This document shows positions 27,038 to 35,853 of a stretch of DNA of 64,000 nt, piece after piece; the first letter of the stretch is position 1, and each line of letters opens with the position of its first letter. The stretch comes from an uncultured Bacteroidales bacterium (GTDB lineage: Bacteria > Bacteroidota > Bacteroidia > Bacteroidales > Muribaculaceae), in assembly GCA_902792895.1 (NCBI GenBank), contig CADBBK010000003.1:1-64000 (forward strand), read 5' to 3'. Under the pieces are notes generated by a model. That model ran no database searches. It was not told the origin of the DNA and was given only the letters and a program-made list of their open reading frames with translations. The position numbers and the translations under genes were made by a program.

Positions 27038-28231
27038 TTAGCGTGCGTTGTAGGCCTCGAGAGCTTTCTCGAGCACTACCAGGGCGCGCTTCAAGTCTTC
27101 GATCTTGAGCACGTAGGCCATGCGTACCTCGTCCTTGCCCAGGCCGGGGGTGGCATAGAAACCGCTGGCCGGAGCCATCATCACGGTCTCGCCCTCGTAG
27201 TTGAACTCCTCAAGACACCAGCGGCAGAAGTCGTCGATGTCTTTCACCGGCAGCTTGCTCACGGTGTAGAAAGCACCCATGGGCATCGGGCAGAAGACGC
27301 CGGGAATCTTGTTCAATCCCTCCACCAGGCAGTTGCGGCGAGCGATGTACTCGTCATAGACGCCCTTGTGGTAGGACTGCGGAGCATCGAGTGATGCCTC
27401 GGCAACGAGCTGGCCGAGCAGGGGAGGGCTCAGACGGGCCTGAGCCAGCTTCATGGCGGCAGCACGCACTTCCTTGTTGCGGGTGATGAAGGCACCGATG
27501 CGGATACCGCACTCGCTGTAGCGCTTCGACACACTGTCAATCATGATCACGTTGTTCTCGATACCCTCGAGGTGCATGGCGCTGGTGTAGGGGGCGTCAC
27601 TGTAGATAAACTCGCGGTAAACCTCGTCGGCAAACAGGAACAGGTCATATTTCTTTACCAGGTCACGCAGGCGCATCAGCTCCTCGCGGCTGTAGAGCGT
27701 ACCGGTCGGGTTGTTGGGGTTGCAGATCATGATGGCGCGGGTGCGCTCGTTGATCACCTTCTCAAACTCCTCGACGGGGGGCAGAGCGAAACCGTCCTCG
27801 ATGTGCGTCGTGATCGTGCGAACTACGGCACCGGTCTCGCAGGCAAAGCCCATGTAGTTGGCATAGGCGGGCTCCGGAATGATAATCTCGTCACCAGGGT
27901 TCAGGCACACCATGAAGGCCATCTGCACGGCCTCACTGCCACCGCAGGTCACGATGATGTCATCCACACTCAGGTCGATATTGTAGCGCTTGTAGTAACC
28001 TACCAGTTTCTCCACGTAGCTGGGAATACCCTGAGAGGGTGAATATTCGAGCACCTTGCGGTCAACGTGCTTGAGTGCCTTGAGACCTTCCTCGGGGGTG
28101 TGCAGGTCGGGCTGACCGATGTTGAGGTGATACACTTTGATACCGCGTTTCTTGGCTTCGGCGGCAAACGGAGCAAGCTTACGGATGGGCGATGCCGGCA
28201 TCTTCACGCTGCGTTCTGAAAGTTTAGGCAT
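27038..28231 (-). CDS. Class I/II pyridoxal-phosphate-dependent aminotransferase
   Basis: 397 aa fold type I aminotransferase, close to aspartate/aromatic aminotransferases. Visible: N-terminal substrate motif NIGQPDLHTPEEGL, PLP ring contacts CNPNNPTGTLYSREEL (the Asn of NPTG) and DEVYREFIY, and the PLP lysine in DSVSKRYSECGIRIGAF at about 240. The arginine near the C terminus (VRMAYVL) fits carboxylate binding. The length is normal. Single gene with its own promoter and terminator. The amino donor is not predictable. Confidence 0.92.
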   Translation of the reverse strand: MPKLSERSVKMPASPIRKLAPFAAEAKKRGIKVYHLNIGQPDLHTPEEGLKALKHVDRKVLEYSPSQGIPSYVEKLVGYYKRYNIDLSVDDIIVTCGGSEAVQMAFMVCLNPGDEIIIPEPAYANYMGFACETGAVVRTITTHIEDGFALPPVEEFEKVINERTRAIMICNPNNPTGTLYSREELMRLRDLVKKYDLFLFADEVYREFIYSDAPYTSAMHLEGIENNVIMIDSVSKRYSECGIRIGAFITRNKEVRAAAMKLAQARLSPPLLGQLVAEASLDAPQSYHKGVYDEYIARRNCLVEGLNKIPGVFCPMPMGAFYTVSKLPVKDIDDFCRWCLEEFNYEGETVMMAPASGFYATPGLGKDEVRMAYVLKIEDLKRALVVLEKALEAYNAR

Positions 28232-28287
28232 AATTCGTCTTGAAATTGTATTTGTTAATGATATGAAGTGTTCTCTTAATTTGCCGA

Positions 28288-28318
28288 CAAAATTACACTT
28301 TTTTTTTCAAACAACAAA
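28288..28318 (-). promoter_or_regulatory. Promoter of the aminotransferase gene
   Basis: On the minus strand TTTG (28315-28318), 19-nt spacer, TAATTTTG (28288-28295). Confidence 0.7.
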
Positions 28319-28391
28319 GACTGCCCCGATGTTATGTCTCTCAGTCGGCTCCAGTTTCCTCAGGTAATCCGTGTCGCGGCAATCTTAACAT

Positions 28392-29147
28392 TTATAATAA
28401 CCCCTGATTGGTGGCAACAGTCAGGGCCTCGGTAATGCTGCGCACACCCAGGCGCTCAAACAAGGCACGCTTATAGGTCTTGACCGTATCCAGTGCGCGG
28501 CACATCTTGTCGGCAATCTGCTGAACTGTGAAGCCTTGGGCCGACAGGATAAGCACTTGCTTTTCCTGCCCGCGTAGGATCACGCTTTTGCGTTCCTGCC
28601 AGCGATGACCGTTCAAGTCATATTCCAAGTAAACGGATTGACCCTTCTTACGGAACTCGACGTGGCCGGAAGTGGTGTGATGCGACAATGACACGACGCA
28701 CATCGCCAACCAGGCACGTCCGTCGGGTGCAAGTGCAAACGGTGTAATCTTGTGGTTCACCAAGTAGCAGTCCTCGCCATTCACAATATGGAAGTCGTAG
28801 CTCATGAAGCAGCGGCTGCGCTCAGCGATGGGCTCCTCGTTGAAGCGCTTGAAACCCACCTCGTTGATTTCAGTGAGCATAATCTGCTCTTTGGCAGGGA
28901 CGTGATCGATATACAGGCGGTAGCCCATCTGGCGGACTTCCTCGGCCGTATGCCCACACAGGAACAGCGGATTACTCGCCACATGCAAGAAACCATGCTT
29001 CAGGTAGTCGATGACATAAATGCTCTGGTAGGTCGCATTGGCCATCGCATCGATGGCACGTATCATGGGATCAAGGTGGTGGTATTGCTCATCATCAATG
29101 CCCTCTACACTGTTGGTTAACGTAAAGAAATCCTCAATTTTTGCCAT
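28392..29147 (-). CDS. LuxR-type transcriptional regulator with PAS-like N-terminal domain
   Basis: 251 aa DNA-binding regulator. The N-terminal ~150 residues show PAS character (IYVIDYLKHGFLHVASNPLF ... YLVNHKITPFALAPDGRAWL). The C terminus (about 185-250) is a LuxR helix-turn-helix: LRGQEKQVLILSAQGFTVQQ followed by IADKMCRALDTVKTYKRAL. There is no receiver domain, so it senses a ligand or partner directly rather than by phosphorylation. Divergently transcribed from the outer-membrane protein gene at 29388; the region between contains a 14-nt inverted repeat that could be its operator. Confidence 0.85.
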   Translation of the reverse strand: MAKIEDFFTLTNSVEGIDDEQYHHLDPMIRAIDAMANATYQSIYVIDYLKHGFLHVASNPLFLCGHTAEEVRQMGYRLYIDHVPAKEQIMLTEINEVGFKRFNEEPIAERSRCFMSYDFHIVNGEDCYLVNHKITPFALAPDGRAWLAMCVVSLSHHTTSGHVEFRKKGQSVYLEYDLNGHRWQERKSVILRGQEKQVLILSAQGFTVQQIADKMCRALDTVKTYKRALFERLGVRSITEALTVATNQGLL

Positions 29148-29173
29148 ATCGGTCTTACTGGTTAATAGTCATG

Positions 29174-29205
29174 CAAATGTACACCAAATGCCCTATTTCG
29201 ACAAA
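29174..29205 (-). promoter_or_regulatory. Promoter of the LuxR-type regulator gene
   Basis: On the minus strand TTTG (29202-29205), 20-nt spacer, TACATTTG (29174-29181). Confidence 0.7.
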
Positions 29206-29268
29206 TGATGAAACTTAAAAAGCCTTATCCTTAAGAAGTAGTAACAAGCCACAAGGCAATTTAACACC

Positions 29269-29324
29269 CTAAAGTGTGAAAATGCGATTTCTTCGCCCAG
29301 ATACTGCAACCTTTCACCCTTTAG
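29269..29324. promoter_or_regulatory. Inverted repeat in the divergent promoter region (candidate operator)
   Basis: Left arm CTAAAGTGTGAAAA at 29269-29282; right arm CTTTCACCCTTTAG at 29311-29324, whose reverse complement CTAAAGGGTGAAAG matches at 12 of 14 positions. The right arm ends 28 nt before the -7 element TAATTTTG (29353-29360) of the outer-membrane protein gene, a position suited to an activator that contacts polymerase. Confidence 0.5.
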
Positions 29325-29387
29325 TGCGTATCTCTATTGAGGTTTGTCTCGATAATTTTGCACTCGAACAACCAAAATAGAAACATT

Positions 29388-31700
29388 ATGACTGAAAGAA
29401 CGATTATCATCATTGTAGAGCTTATTGTGGCTTTGACAGCTGTTGCGGGTACGGTTACAGGCCGCGTGCTGGATGAGAGCCAAATGCCCATGCCCTATGC
29501 CAACGTGATGCTGGTGAATCGGGCAGATTCGACCTTTGTACAAGGTACTACAACGGGTGAGGACGGCAGGTTTGCCTTTATGACAGATTGTAGTGACTGC
29601 CTGTTGAAAATAACAAGTGTGGGCTATGTGACCCGTTTCTTAGAGTCACCAGGAAACAGCATCGGAGATATTGTGATGCACCCTGACGTCACTCTGCTGG
29701 GAGAGGTCATCGTGCAAGGCCAACGTCCTGCTCACAAGTTGGGAAAGGAAGGATTGCTCACCAGCGTTGACGGCACCATCCTGAGCAGGCTGGGCACCGC
29801 CGAGGATGTGCTGCGCAACGTCCCGAGCGTGCAGAGCAAGGCCGATGGGTTGGAAGTTTTCGGCAAGGGCAAGCCGCTCATCTACATCAACAACCGACTG
29901 ATGCGCGACGCCAGTGAACTCAACGAGTTGAAGTCTCAAGACATCATCAGCGTTGAGGTAATCACCAACCCAGGGGCAAAGTATGACGCATCGGTGCAGA
30001 GCGTTATCCGCATCAAGACCCGAAAAGCGCATGGTGAGGGTTGGGGAGGTCACCTACGCAGCAGTTTCTTCCAGGGCGATATGTCACGCACCTACAATGC
30101 TTTCTTATGGAACTACCGCTGCAACGGGCTTGACATTTTCGGCACAGTGAGCGACTTTGAGAATGGCTGGTTGCAGAAATATCGCATTACCCAGGACGTC
30201 GCTGCCGACACCACATGGCATCAGGACAATCACGGTCACAGCCAGGGGAATTACAACATCTTGCGCTTTGTATTGGGAATGAATTATCAGTTCAATGACA
30301 AGCACTCGGTAGGCATTCAATACAACAGTAACAACCGTCTCAGGGATATTGACAAAGGCTTTTTTGCTGCTGAAGTGACCGCCAACGGCAATTTCTACGA
30401 CAGTCTGATGACCAATAGTAAGAATAAAACACGACACAATATGCCGCACTCGCTCAATCTCTATTATAATGGAGAGGTGGGCAAGACCAACATCGATTTC
30501 AATGCCGATTACTATTTTACCAAAAACCGCGAGAGTGAATGTAGCCTTGAGGAGAGCCAAGAGTGGGAAGACCGCACAGTAACCAGCGAGAATACAGTGA
30601 GAAATGAACTGTTTGCCGGCAAACTCGTGCTCTCATGGCCATTATGGGGAGGTAACCTGTCGGTGGGCAGTGAGATTGACTACACCCACCGCAACGATGA
30701 TTACCTCAACCCTGAACAGATTGTTCCGTCAAGTTATACCGAGGTCAAGGAGCGCAACTACAGCGCCTTTATCGAGTATAGCCGATTGACACCCATTGGC
30801 CAGGTGAGCGGTGGATTGCGTGACGAATATGTCACTACCGACTACTACAGTCAAGGCGTTCACATCGAGGAGCAAAGCCGCCATCAGAACCATTTATTCC
30901 CAAGCCTATCGTTATCAACTCAGGTGGGCTATGTCAATATGATGCTTGGCTATGCGATGAAGATTCGCCGTCCCACATATTTTGAACTCAGCAACAAGAC
31001 CTATTATTCCAACCGCTTCACTTGGCAATCAGGCAACCCGTTCCTGAAACCCACCATCATCAACAATCTATCATTTGATGCCACATGGAAATTTCTCTCT
31101 CTTAGCATGAGTTACTCCCACCTCAAGGATGTCGTTCTTCAGTTGGGACGCCAGATAGAGGGGCACGAGGCCACAACGCTTATCATACAAGAGAATATCG
31201 ACAATAAGGATGTGTTGAGCATCAGCCTAACCGCCGCGCCACACATTGGAATCTGGAGCCCACAACTAACGGTCGGTATGATGAAAGAGTGGATGGAGAT
31301 TCCCATGCCTGATGGCTTTTATCGTCCGTCAAGGCCCATTTTCATGGCCCAATGGAACAACAACTTCAAATTTATGCCATCTTGCACGGGATCTCTCAAT
31401 CTCGATTGGCAAGGTACGGGTGACAGCGAGAACATTTGCAGCCGCAACCATCAACTTGACCTATACATCGGCCTGACCAAATCGTTTTTTAATGACCGAC
31501 TGTCAGTTAAGGTTGCGGGGCATGACCTCTTCCATCGCAATGGCCAGGACGTGCTGGTACACTTCGGTGAATTGACTCTATGGCAGCACCGCACCAACGA
31601 AACCCGCTATGCCGAAGTGACCGTGCGCTACCACTTCAATTGGACACGCAGCAAGTACAAGGGCACCGGAGCAGGGAATGACGAGAAAAACAGATTATGA
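29388..31700 (+). CDS. Outer-membrane beta-barrel protein (TonB-dependent-receptor-like, OMP_b-brl_3)
   Basis: 770 aa from ATG 29388. Hydrophobic signal (TIIIIVELIVALTAVAG), then a carboxypeptidase-regulatory-like domain (about 22-100: GTVTGRVLDESQMPMPYANV), a plug-like region (about 115-205: GTAEDVLRNVPSVQSKADGL, ISVEVITNPGAKYDASVQSV) and a long beta barrel typical of OMP_b-brl_3. There is no SusD partner, which separates it from SusC pairs; such proteins may bind iron complexes or peptides, but the substrate is unknown. It ends with ATGA overlapping the next gene. Likely regulated by the divergent PAS-LuxR protein. Confidence 0.85.
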   Translation: MTERTIIIIVELIVALTAVAGTVTGRVLDESQMPMPYANVMLVNRADSTFVQGTTTGEDGRFAFMTDCSDCLLKITSVGYVTRFLESPGNSIGDIVMHPDVTLLGEVIVQGQRPAHKLGKEGLLTSVDGTILSRLGTAEDVLRNVPSVQSKADGLEVFGKGKPLIYINNRLMRDASELNELKSQDIISVEVITNPGAKYDASVQSVIRIKTRKAHGEGWGGHLRSSFFQGDMSRTYNAFLWNYRCNGLDIFGTVSDFENGWLQKYRITQDVAADTTWHQDNHGHSQGNYNILRFVLGMNYQFNDKHSVGIQYNSNNRLRDIDKGFFAAEVTANGNFYDSLMTNSKNKTRHNMPHSLNLYYNGEVGKTNIDFNADYYFTKNRESECSLEESQEWEDRTVTSENTVRNELFAGKLVLSWPLWGGNLSVGSEIDYTHRNDDYLNPEQIVPSSYTEVKERNYSAFIEYSRLTPIGQVSGGLRDEYVTTDYYSQGVHIEEQSRHQNHLFPSLSLSTQVGYVNMMLGYAMKIRRPTYFELSNKTYYSNRFTWQSGNPFLKPTIINNLSFDATWKFLSLSMSYSHLKDVVLQLGRQIEGHEATTLIIQENIDNKDVLSISLTAAPHIGIWSPQLTVGMMKEWMEIPMPDGFYRPSRPIFMAQWNNNFKFMPSCTGSLNLDWQGTGDSENICSRNHQLDLYIGLTKSFFNDRLSVKVAGHDLFHRNGQDVLVHFGELTLWQHRTNETRYAEVTVRYHFNWTRSKYKGTGAGNDEKNRL

Positions 31701-32041
31701 AACAGGTGTTGAAATACGTCGATTTGCCGTGGGCCGTTGTGGGCGTGTGTGAGAGTGAATCATTCACCATCAATCAACTCGTCCACGACGATAGTGTAGA
31801 GCAAGCAGTAGAGCATTATGTTATCGGTTACATGGCTTTCTGGCAGATTGCCTTCATCGAGAAAGAGCGTTTAGTAACTTGCGATGACGATGCCCTGCGC
31901 CAGGCAGCCCGCCTCAAGATTGCCCGTTTCATCAAGAGGCACCCGCTTGTCCAGCGCCTGCCCCGCTTCTATCTCGTGCTACTCAACCAGCCCATCGCTC
32001 CGATGGATGCCGACGGCATGAGCCGAGTTTATCAAGTGTAG
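31697..32041 (+). CDS. Small hypothetical protein translationally coupled to the outer-membrane protein
   Basis: 114 aa, not recognised. Its ATG overlaps the preceding stop (ATGA), so it is translated by coupling. No signal peptide or transmembrane helix; a moderately hydrophobic middle (HYVIGYMAFWQIAFIEKERL) and a basic helix (RLKIARFIKRHPLVQRLPRF). It is probably cytosolic and may assist or regulate the barrel protein or the sensor of this locus, but no family can be named. Confidence 0.6.
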   Translation: MKQVLKYVDLPWAVVGVCESESFTINQLVHDDSVEQAVEHYVIGYMAFWQIAFIEKERLVTCDDDALRQAARLKIARFIKRHPLVQRLPRFYLVLLNQPIAPMDADGMSRVYQV

Positions 32042-32309
32042 CATGAAGCCGTGGCGCAAAATACCAAGTAAAGGCCATGGCAGCAAGAGGCTAGTCCAGT
32101 GCCGGGTCAGCGAGAAGGAAAGACTATAAATATTGCTTTATTTTTCAATGACTCATGCCATGACGGGATATCAGTCCCCCGCGTGGGTCTTTTAGTTGTC
32201 GAAGTTGACCGAGACGCCGACTTGCAGTGGGGGGCAGGTAAAATGGTAAAAGTAATTGCGTGCCCTCTCGCGAGCAAACTTAAGAAACTTAGCGCCTTAG
32301 CGTGAGGCT
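32042..32309. other. Gap holding the porin remnant and CTTAGCG repeats
   Basis: 268 bases. Apart from the porin remnant, 32275-32305 contains short reiterations (AACTTAAGAAACTTAG, CGCCTTAGCG) of the kind seen scattered between genes in this phylum. No gene is supported here. Confidence 0.4.
32192..32227 (-). pseudogene. Remnant of the 3' end of a second porin gene
   Basis: The minus strand reads L-Q-V-G-V-S-V-N-F-D-N-stop. This matches the last codons of the porin gene at 32310-34331 (LQVGVSVNFVN) with only 3 mismatches in 36 nt, and similarity continues a few bases past the stop (GCGTGGGTC vs GCGTGAGGC). The upstream coding part is lost. Confidence 0.6.
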
Positions 32310-34331
32310 TTAGTTGACGAAGTTGACCGACACGCCCACTTGCAGGCGGGCAGGGTTGAGCGGGTAATGGGGCGTGGCGAAGTAGGCGTCACCGCCCTTG
32401 ATCTTCTGGTTGATGTGCGTCCAGGCGACGAAAAAGCGTGCCTGCTTCATCTTGAAGTTGGCATACAGGTTCATGATGGCGAAGTTGCCGCATTCCTGCT
32501 CGTGCTGGCTGTGGAACGTCATGGTAGCCGGGTTGTAAGCGGGCGCATAGTACTTGGTGTAATAGTTGCCGTCAACGCCCATCTGGACATGGAGCACGCG
32601 GGCGATGGTGAACGTGGCATACAGGTTGCTGTAAATCGCGAACTTGGGCAACGGCAACACCTGCTGGTTGCTGCTGGTCTGCAGCGTCACGCTGTTATCC
32701 CAATTGAAGGCCTTGAAGTGCAAGCCCTGGTGCAGGCGGGCACTCAGCACGTGGATGGCTCCACTGTGCTGGGCAGGCAGGCCGTCGGAGTCCCAATAGA
32801 TGTAGTCGGTTAGCGTCTCATAACCCACGTTGACGTTAGTCCACGAGAAGGGAATGTCCAACTCGCCGCCCACACGCACCCGCTTAGTCTTGGAGAAACT
32901 GTTCTCCCACACGAAGTGGTTGGAAATGAAGTGCTTCAGCAGATAGGGTACAGCCAGGTTCTTGAAGTAGCCGTAGCCCTTGATGCTCACCGTGTCGTCC
33001 AGCATCCTGAAGCGCGTTGTCACATCGCCTGTCAAGTCGATTTCGCCTGCGGCTTCGCCCAGTACACCGAATTGTGCCGTCGCGTTGTAGCGCAGCAAGG
33101 AGCCCTGCTGCTTGGTCAACTGGCCGCCCAGCCACAGCAGGTTGTGCGTCGTGCGATGGGGCACAACGGCCGGTACGGCTTCCAGCCCCTCGGGCAGTGT
33201 CGCTCCCGTGACGCTGTCGGTAACCTGGGTGAAACGTCTCACCTCATGGGTGCCATAGACCGAGAAACCGAACTTGGCGTACTTGTTGAAGCCTTCCAAC
33301 ATAGATACGCCCACGGTGTTGCGCAGCCGCCAGTAGCTTGTCGTCTCATCGGTACCGCCCAGCCCCAGATAGGTGTGGTCAAAGAAACTCTTGTCCTCGG
33401 CAGCGGAACTGTTCAGGAACTGGTGCTTGGCATGCTTGAACTCGAGGGTCCAGATGAAACTCGTCACGGGCACATAAGTGCGGTCGATGATGGTGTCGGT
33501 GATGCTGTCGCGGCGGTAGCGGTAGAATCCCACCTTGTAGCGCTGGTTGAGCCACAGTTGGCTGCCCTCCAGGTGGTTGTGTGTCGCTCTCAGCATGGTG
33601 GGGATGCTCTTGTTGTCCACCTTGGTCTCACCGCCCTGCACCTCGGCGGGGTCGGTGATGTAACGGTCGTCGGTGATGCCGCCGCTCTCCTTGGTGGTGT
33701 AGTTGTAGTGGTTGAAAAACGTCTGCACCTCGTAGCGGTCACCGATGTGTGATCCGGACAGGCGCCAGGTGAAGTCCTTGTCGGCCTGCATGTCGTAGGA
33801 GCCCTTGCTGTAGATGTAGTCGATAGCGCCGCCCACCTGTGTCTTGCGGTTGACGTTGCCCGAGAAGTCCAGGCGAGTACGGTCCAGATTGCTGTACTTG
33901 TCGCCGCCGGTCGAGTGGCTGAGCAGCGTCATGGGGATGCGCGTGTTGTAGAAGCGCATCTTGCCCGTGGTGTGCAGCCATGCCTCGATGGCGTCCTCAA
34001 AGAAGAATTCGCTGGTCAAGGGACGCTCGAAGAAAATCTGGTTCTGTCCCGGAGCGCCATAGTTGCCCGTCGTCAGCCAGGCATCGCTCACCAGCGACGG
34101 TATCATCGTGCGGTGATAGTCCAGATGGATGGTGTCGATGGTCGAGGTGTAGTGCAGGCCCAGTGGCTCGCTCACGCTCCAGGCATATGACGGCTCCACC
34201 CGCTGTTTCTTGGACTTAGGGGGCTTGTTGCTGACATTGCCGACGGCAATATCCTGCGGAGGCTGTGCCACAGCGACATTCATCACGGCGGCAAGCAGCA
34301 TCAGGGCCAATATGACCAGGGACTTCTTCAT
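32310..34331 (-). CDS. Putative porin (Porin_10-like beta-barrel)
   Basis: 673 aa from ATG 34331, with signal peptide MKKSLVILALMLLAAVMNVAVAQ. After a basic linker (NKPPKSKKQRVEP) the protein starts SYAWSVSEPLGLHYTSTIDT and continues as a long amphipathic beta-strand protein (FFERPLTSEFFFEDAIEAWL, GDKYSNLDRTRLDFSGNVNR), ending QVGVSVNFVN with the aromatic-rich last strand usual for outer-membrane barrels. This matches the Bacteroidetes putative-porin family PF14121. It probably forms a channel; cargo unknown. The gene follows the acyltransferase by 43 nt. Confidence 0.85.
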   Translation of the reverse strand: MKKSLVILALMLLAAVMNVAVAQPPQDIAVGNVSNKPPKSKKQRVEPSYAWSVSEPLGLHYTSTIDTIHLDYHRTMIPSLVSDAWLTTGNYGAPGQNQIFFERPLTSEFFFEDAIEAWLHTTGKMRFYNTRIPMTLLSHSTGGDKYSNLDRTRLDFSGNVNRKTQVGGAIDYIYSKGSYDMQADKDFTWRLSGSHIGDRYEVQTFFNHYNYTTKESGGITDDRYITDPAEVQGGETKVDNKSIPTMLRATHNHLEGSQLWLNQRYKVGFYRYRRDSITDTIIDRTYVPVTSFIWTLEFKHAKHQFLNSSAAEDKSFFDHTYLGLGGTDETTSYWRLRNTVGVSMLEGFNKYAKFGFSVYGTHEVRRFTQVTDSVTGATLPEGLEAVPAVVPHRTTHNLLWLGGQLTKQQGSLLRYNATAQFGVLGEAAGEIDLTGDVTTRFRMLDDTVSIKGYGYFKNLAVPYLLKHFISNHFVWENSFSKTKRVRVGGELDIPFSWTNVNVGYETLTDYIYWDSDGLPAQHSGAIHVLSARLHQGLHFKAFNWDNSVTLQTSSNQQVLPLPKFAIYSNLYATFTIARVLHVQMGVDGNYYTKYYAPAYNPATMTFHSQHEQECGNFAIMNLYANFKMKQARFFVAWTHINQKIKGGDAYFATPHYPLNPARLQVGVSVNFVN

Positions 34332-34374
34332 TTCAGCCGACAAAGATAGTGATTTTGTTTCTTGTATCTAGCTT

Positions 34375-35430
34375 TTAGGGATGAGTTTCTTTGGCACCGA
34401 AGAGCCACTTTGCCAGCCAGGGGCTCAGTCTGATGACGTTGCTGACGAACAGGCAGACGGCAATCACAAGGATGGCGATGACCGACGAAGTGAAGAACTC
34501 GATGACGGGCATCGGGTGGTCGCTGAACAGGGTAAAGGCGCTTAATCCACGGGGCAGCACGAAGAAGTGTATCAGGTAGATGTCCAGCGTGCGGCGTCCC
34601 ACATACTGCATGGTGCGCCCCAGGGCGTTGTCACGCGAGAACAAGTCCTGCTTGCGGCGGAAAAAGGCGAACAGGACAATCAGGCCCGTCAGTGACAGCA
34701 GTCCCTTGACGGGGATGGCCTTGACAGGCAGGATGCCACCGAGGGCATTGACCACGATGAAGAACACGATGCACACGGGCAGCAGCCACTTGCCGTCGAG
34801 CCACTGCTGCACCTTGTCAAAGTGTTCCTTGGCCAGCGTACCGAGCACAAAGAACAGGAAAAACCGCCATTGGTGCGCACTGAGGAGTGCCAGCAGGTTG
34901 TCCGCCGTATGGTGATGCAGCGTCATCGTCGTCCGGCACAGCCAGAACATGGCGATGCCCATTGCAAGCAGTATCCATGCCGACCAGCGCCCCCGCACGA
35001 AGTACCTCACGACTGCGTAGAAGACATAGAATTCCAGCAGCACAAGGGTAAACCAGTAGCCGCACTTCGTCTTGCTCAGGATGCCCTCATAGAGCGTCAC
35101 ATCGTTGATGTACAAGAAGATAGCAAAAAAGATGAACGGGCTGATGAGCTGGACGGGAATCTTCTTCTTGAAGAAGCTGACGATGTAACTGCCGTTCCAC
35201 TCCACCCCGGCCTTGTAGAGCACAAATCCGCTGATGAAGAAGAACATGGGCATCCTGATCTGCGTCAGGTAGGTGTGGAACGATGGGGTGCCGGGCGTAA
35301 TCTGCCAGCACAGGGCCGCCACGTGGTTGAGCACGACCAGAAACATCGTGAAACCCCGCAACGCATCGATGTAACCGATGCGTTGTTGACCACTGGCTGT
35401 GATGCCACCCTTGTTCTCCATCTGATTCAC
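34375..35430 (-). CDS. Acyltransferase family 3 membrane protein
   Basis: 351 aa, about ten transmembrane segments. The N-terminal motif RIGYIDALRGFTMFLVVLNH with the conserved Arg and His of acyltransferase-3 proteins and PMFFFISGFVLYKAG identify the family; such enzymes transfer acetyl or succinyl groups to surface sugars. The start may be Met1 or Met4. It lies 32 nt after the PG0541-type gene and may be read through from the efflux operon. Substrate unknown. Confidence 0.88.
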   Translation of the reverse strand: MNQMENKGGITASGQQRIGYIDALRGFTMFLVVLNHVAALCWQITPGTPSFHTYLTQIRMPMFFFISGFVLYKAGVEWNGSYIVSFFKKKIPVQLISPFIFFAIFLYINDVTLYEGILSKTKCGYWFTLVLLEFYVFYAVVRYFVRGRWSAWILLAMGIAMFWLCRTTMTLHHHTADNLLALLSAHQWRFFLFFVLGTLAKEHFDKVQQWLDGKWLLPVCIVFFIVVNALGGILPVKAIPVKGLLSLTGLIVLFAFFRRKQDLFSRDNALGRTMQYVGRRTLDIYLIHFFVLPRGLSAFTLFSDHPMPVIEFFTSSVIAILVIAVCLFVSNVIRLSPWLAKWLFGAKETHP

Positions 35431-35462
35431 TGCATGATGACTGGGCTAGCCCAGCGCTAAGG

Positions 35463-35756
35463 CTAAATCGTACGTTCTACAGGCAGGACAAAGGCGCGCA
35501 GTCCCAGTTTGGGCGTCGCCAGGTCCATCTGGTGCAACTCGTCGAGCACGACATCCACGCGGCGGTCGTCCACCACCGTCAGGATGGCCGATGCAATCGA
35601 GGGCCATGCGTGGGTAGCATAATGGGGCTCACCCGTCTTGCTGCCACGTCCCTGTACCTCGCGCCACCCTGTGAATCCACGGCAGTTGAGCAGATTCAGT
35701 TTCTCGACAATGCGGTCATAGTAGGCCTCGTCAAAGGCTATAAATATCGCTTTCAT
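35463..35756 (-). CDS. PG0541-family transporter-associated protein (P-II-like)
   Basis: 97 aa small cytosolic protein with a ferredoxin-like/P-II-like pattern (MKAIFIAFDEAYYDRIVEKL ... ILTVVDDRRVDVVLDELHQM ... GLRAFVLPVERTI). In Bacteroidales this family is found next to RND efflux permease genes, as here, 97 nt after the RND gene. It may sense state or regulate the pump. The role is inferred from context and not established. Confidence 0.75.
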   Translation of the reverse strand: MKAIFIAFDEAYYDRIVEKLNLLNCRGFTGWREVQGRGSKTGEPHYATHAWPSIASAILTVVDDRRVDVVLDELHQMDLATPKLGLRAFVLPVERTI

Positions 35757-35788
35757 TGTTTCAGGTTTCTGGTTATTATTTTGAAAAA

Positions 35789-35841
35789 CTACAAATTACG
35801 CGAATCAAACGAATAATCAGAGGTCTAATCAGCGTAATTTG
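35789..35841. repeat. Inverted repeat and ATTCG-type repeat between the RND gene and the PG0541 gene
   Basis: CAAATTACGC (35792-35801) and GCGTAATTTG (35832-35841) are perfect 10-bp inverted arms. On the minus strand 35789-35814 reads ATTCGTTTGATTCGCGTAAT and onward, related to the copy at 9583-9602. Could act as an attenuating hairpin within the operon. Confidence 0.4.
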
Positions 35842-35853
35842 CAGTTCTAGATA

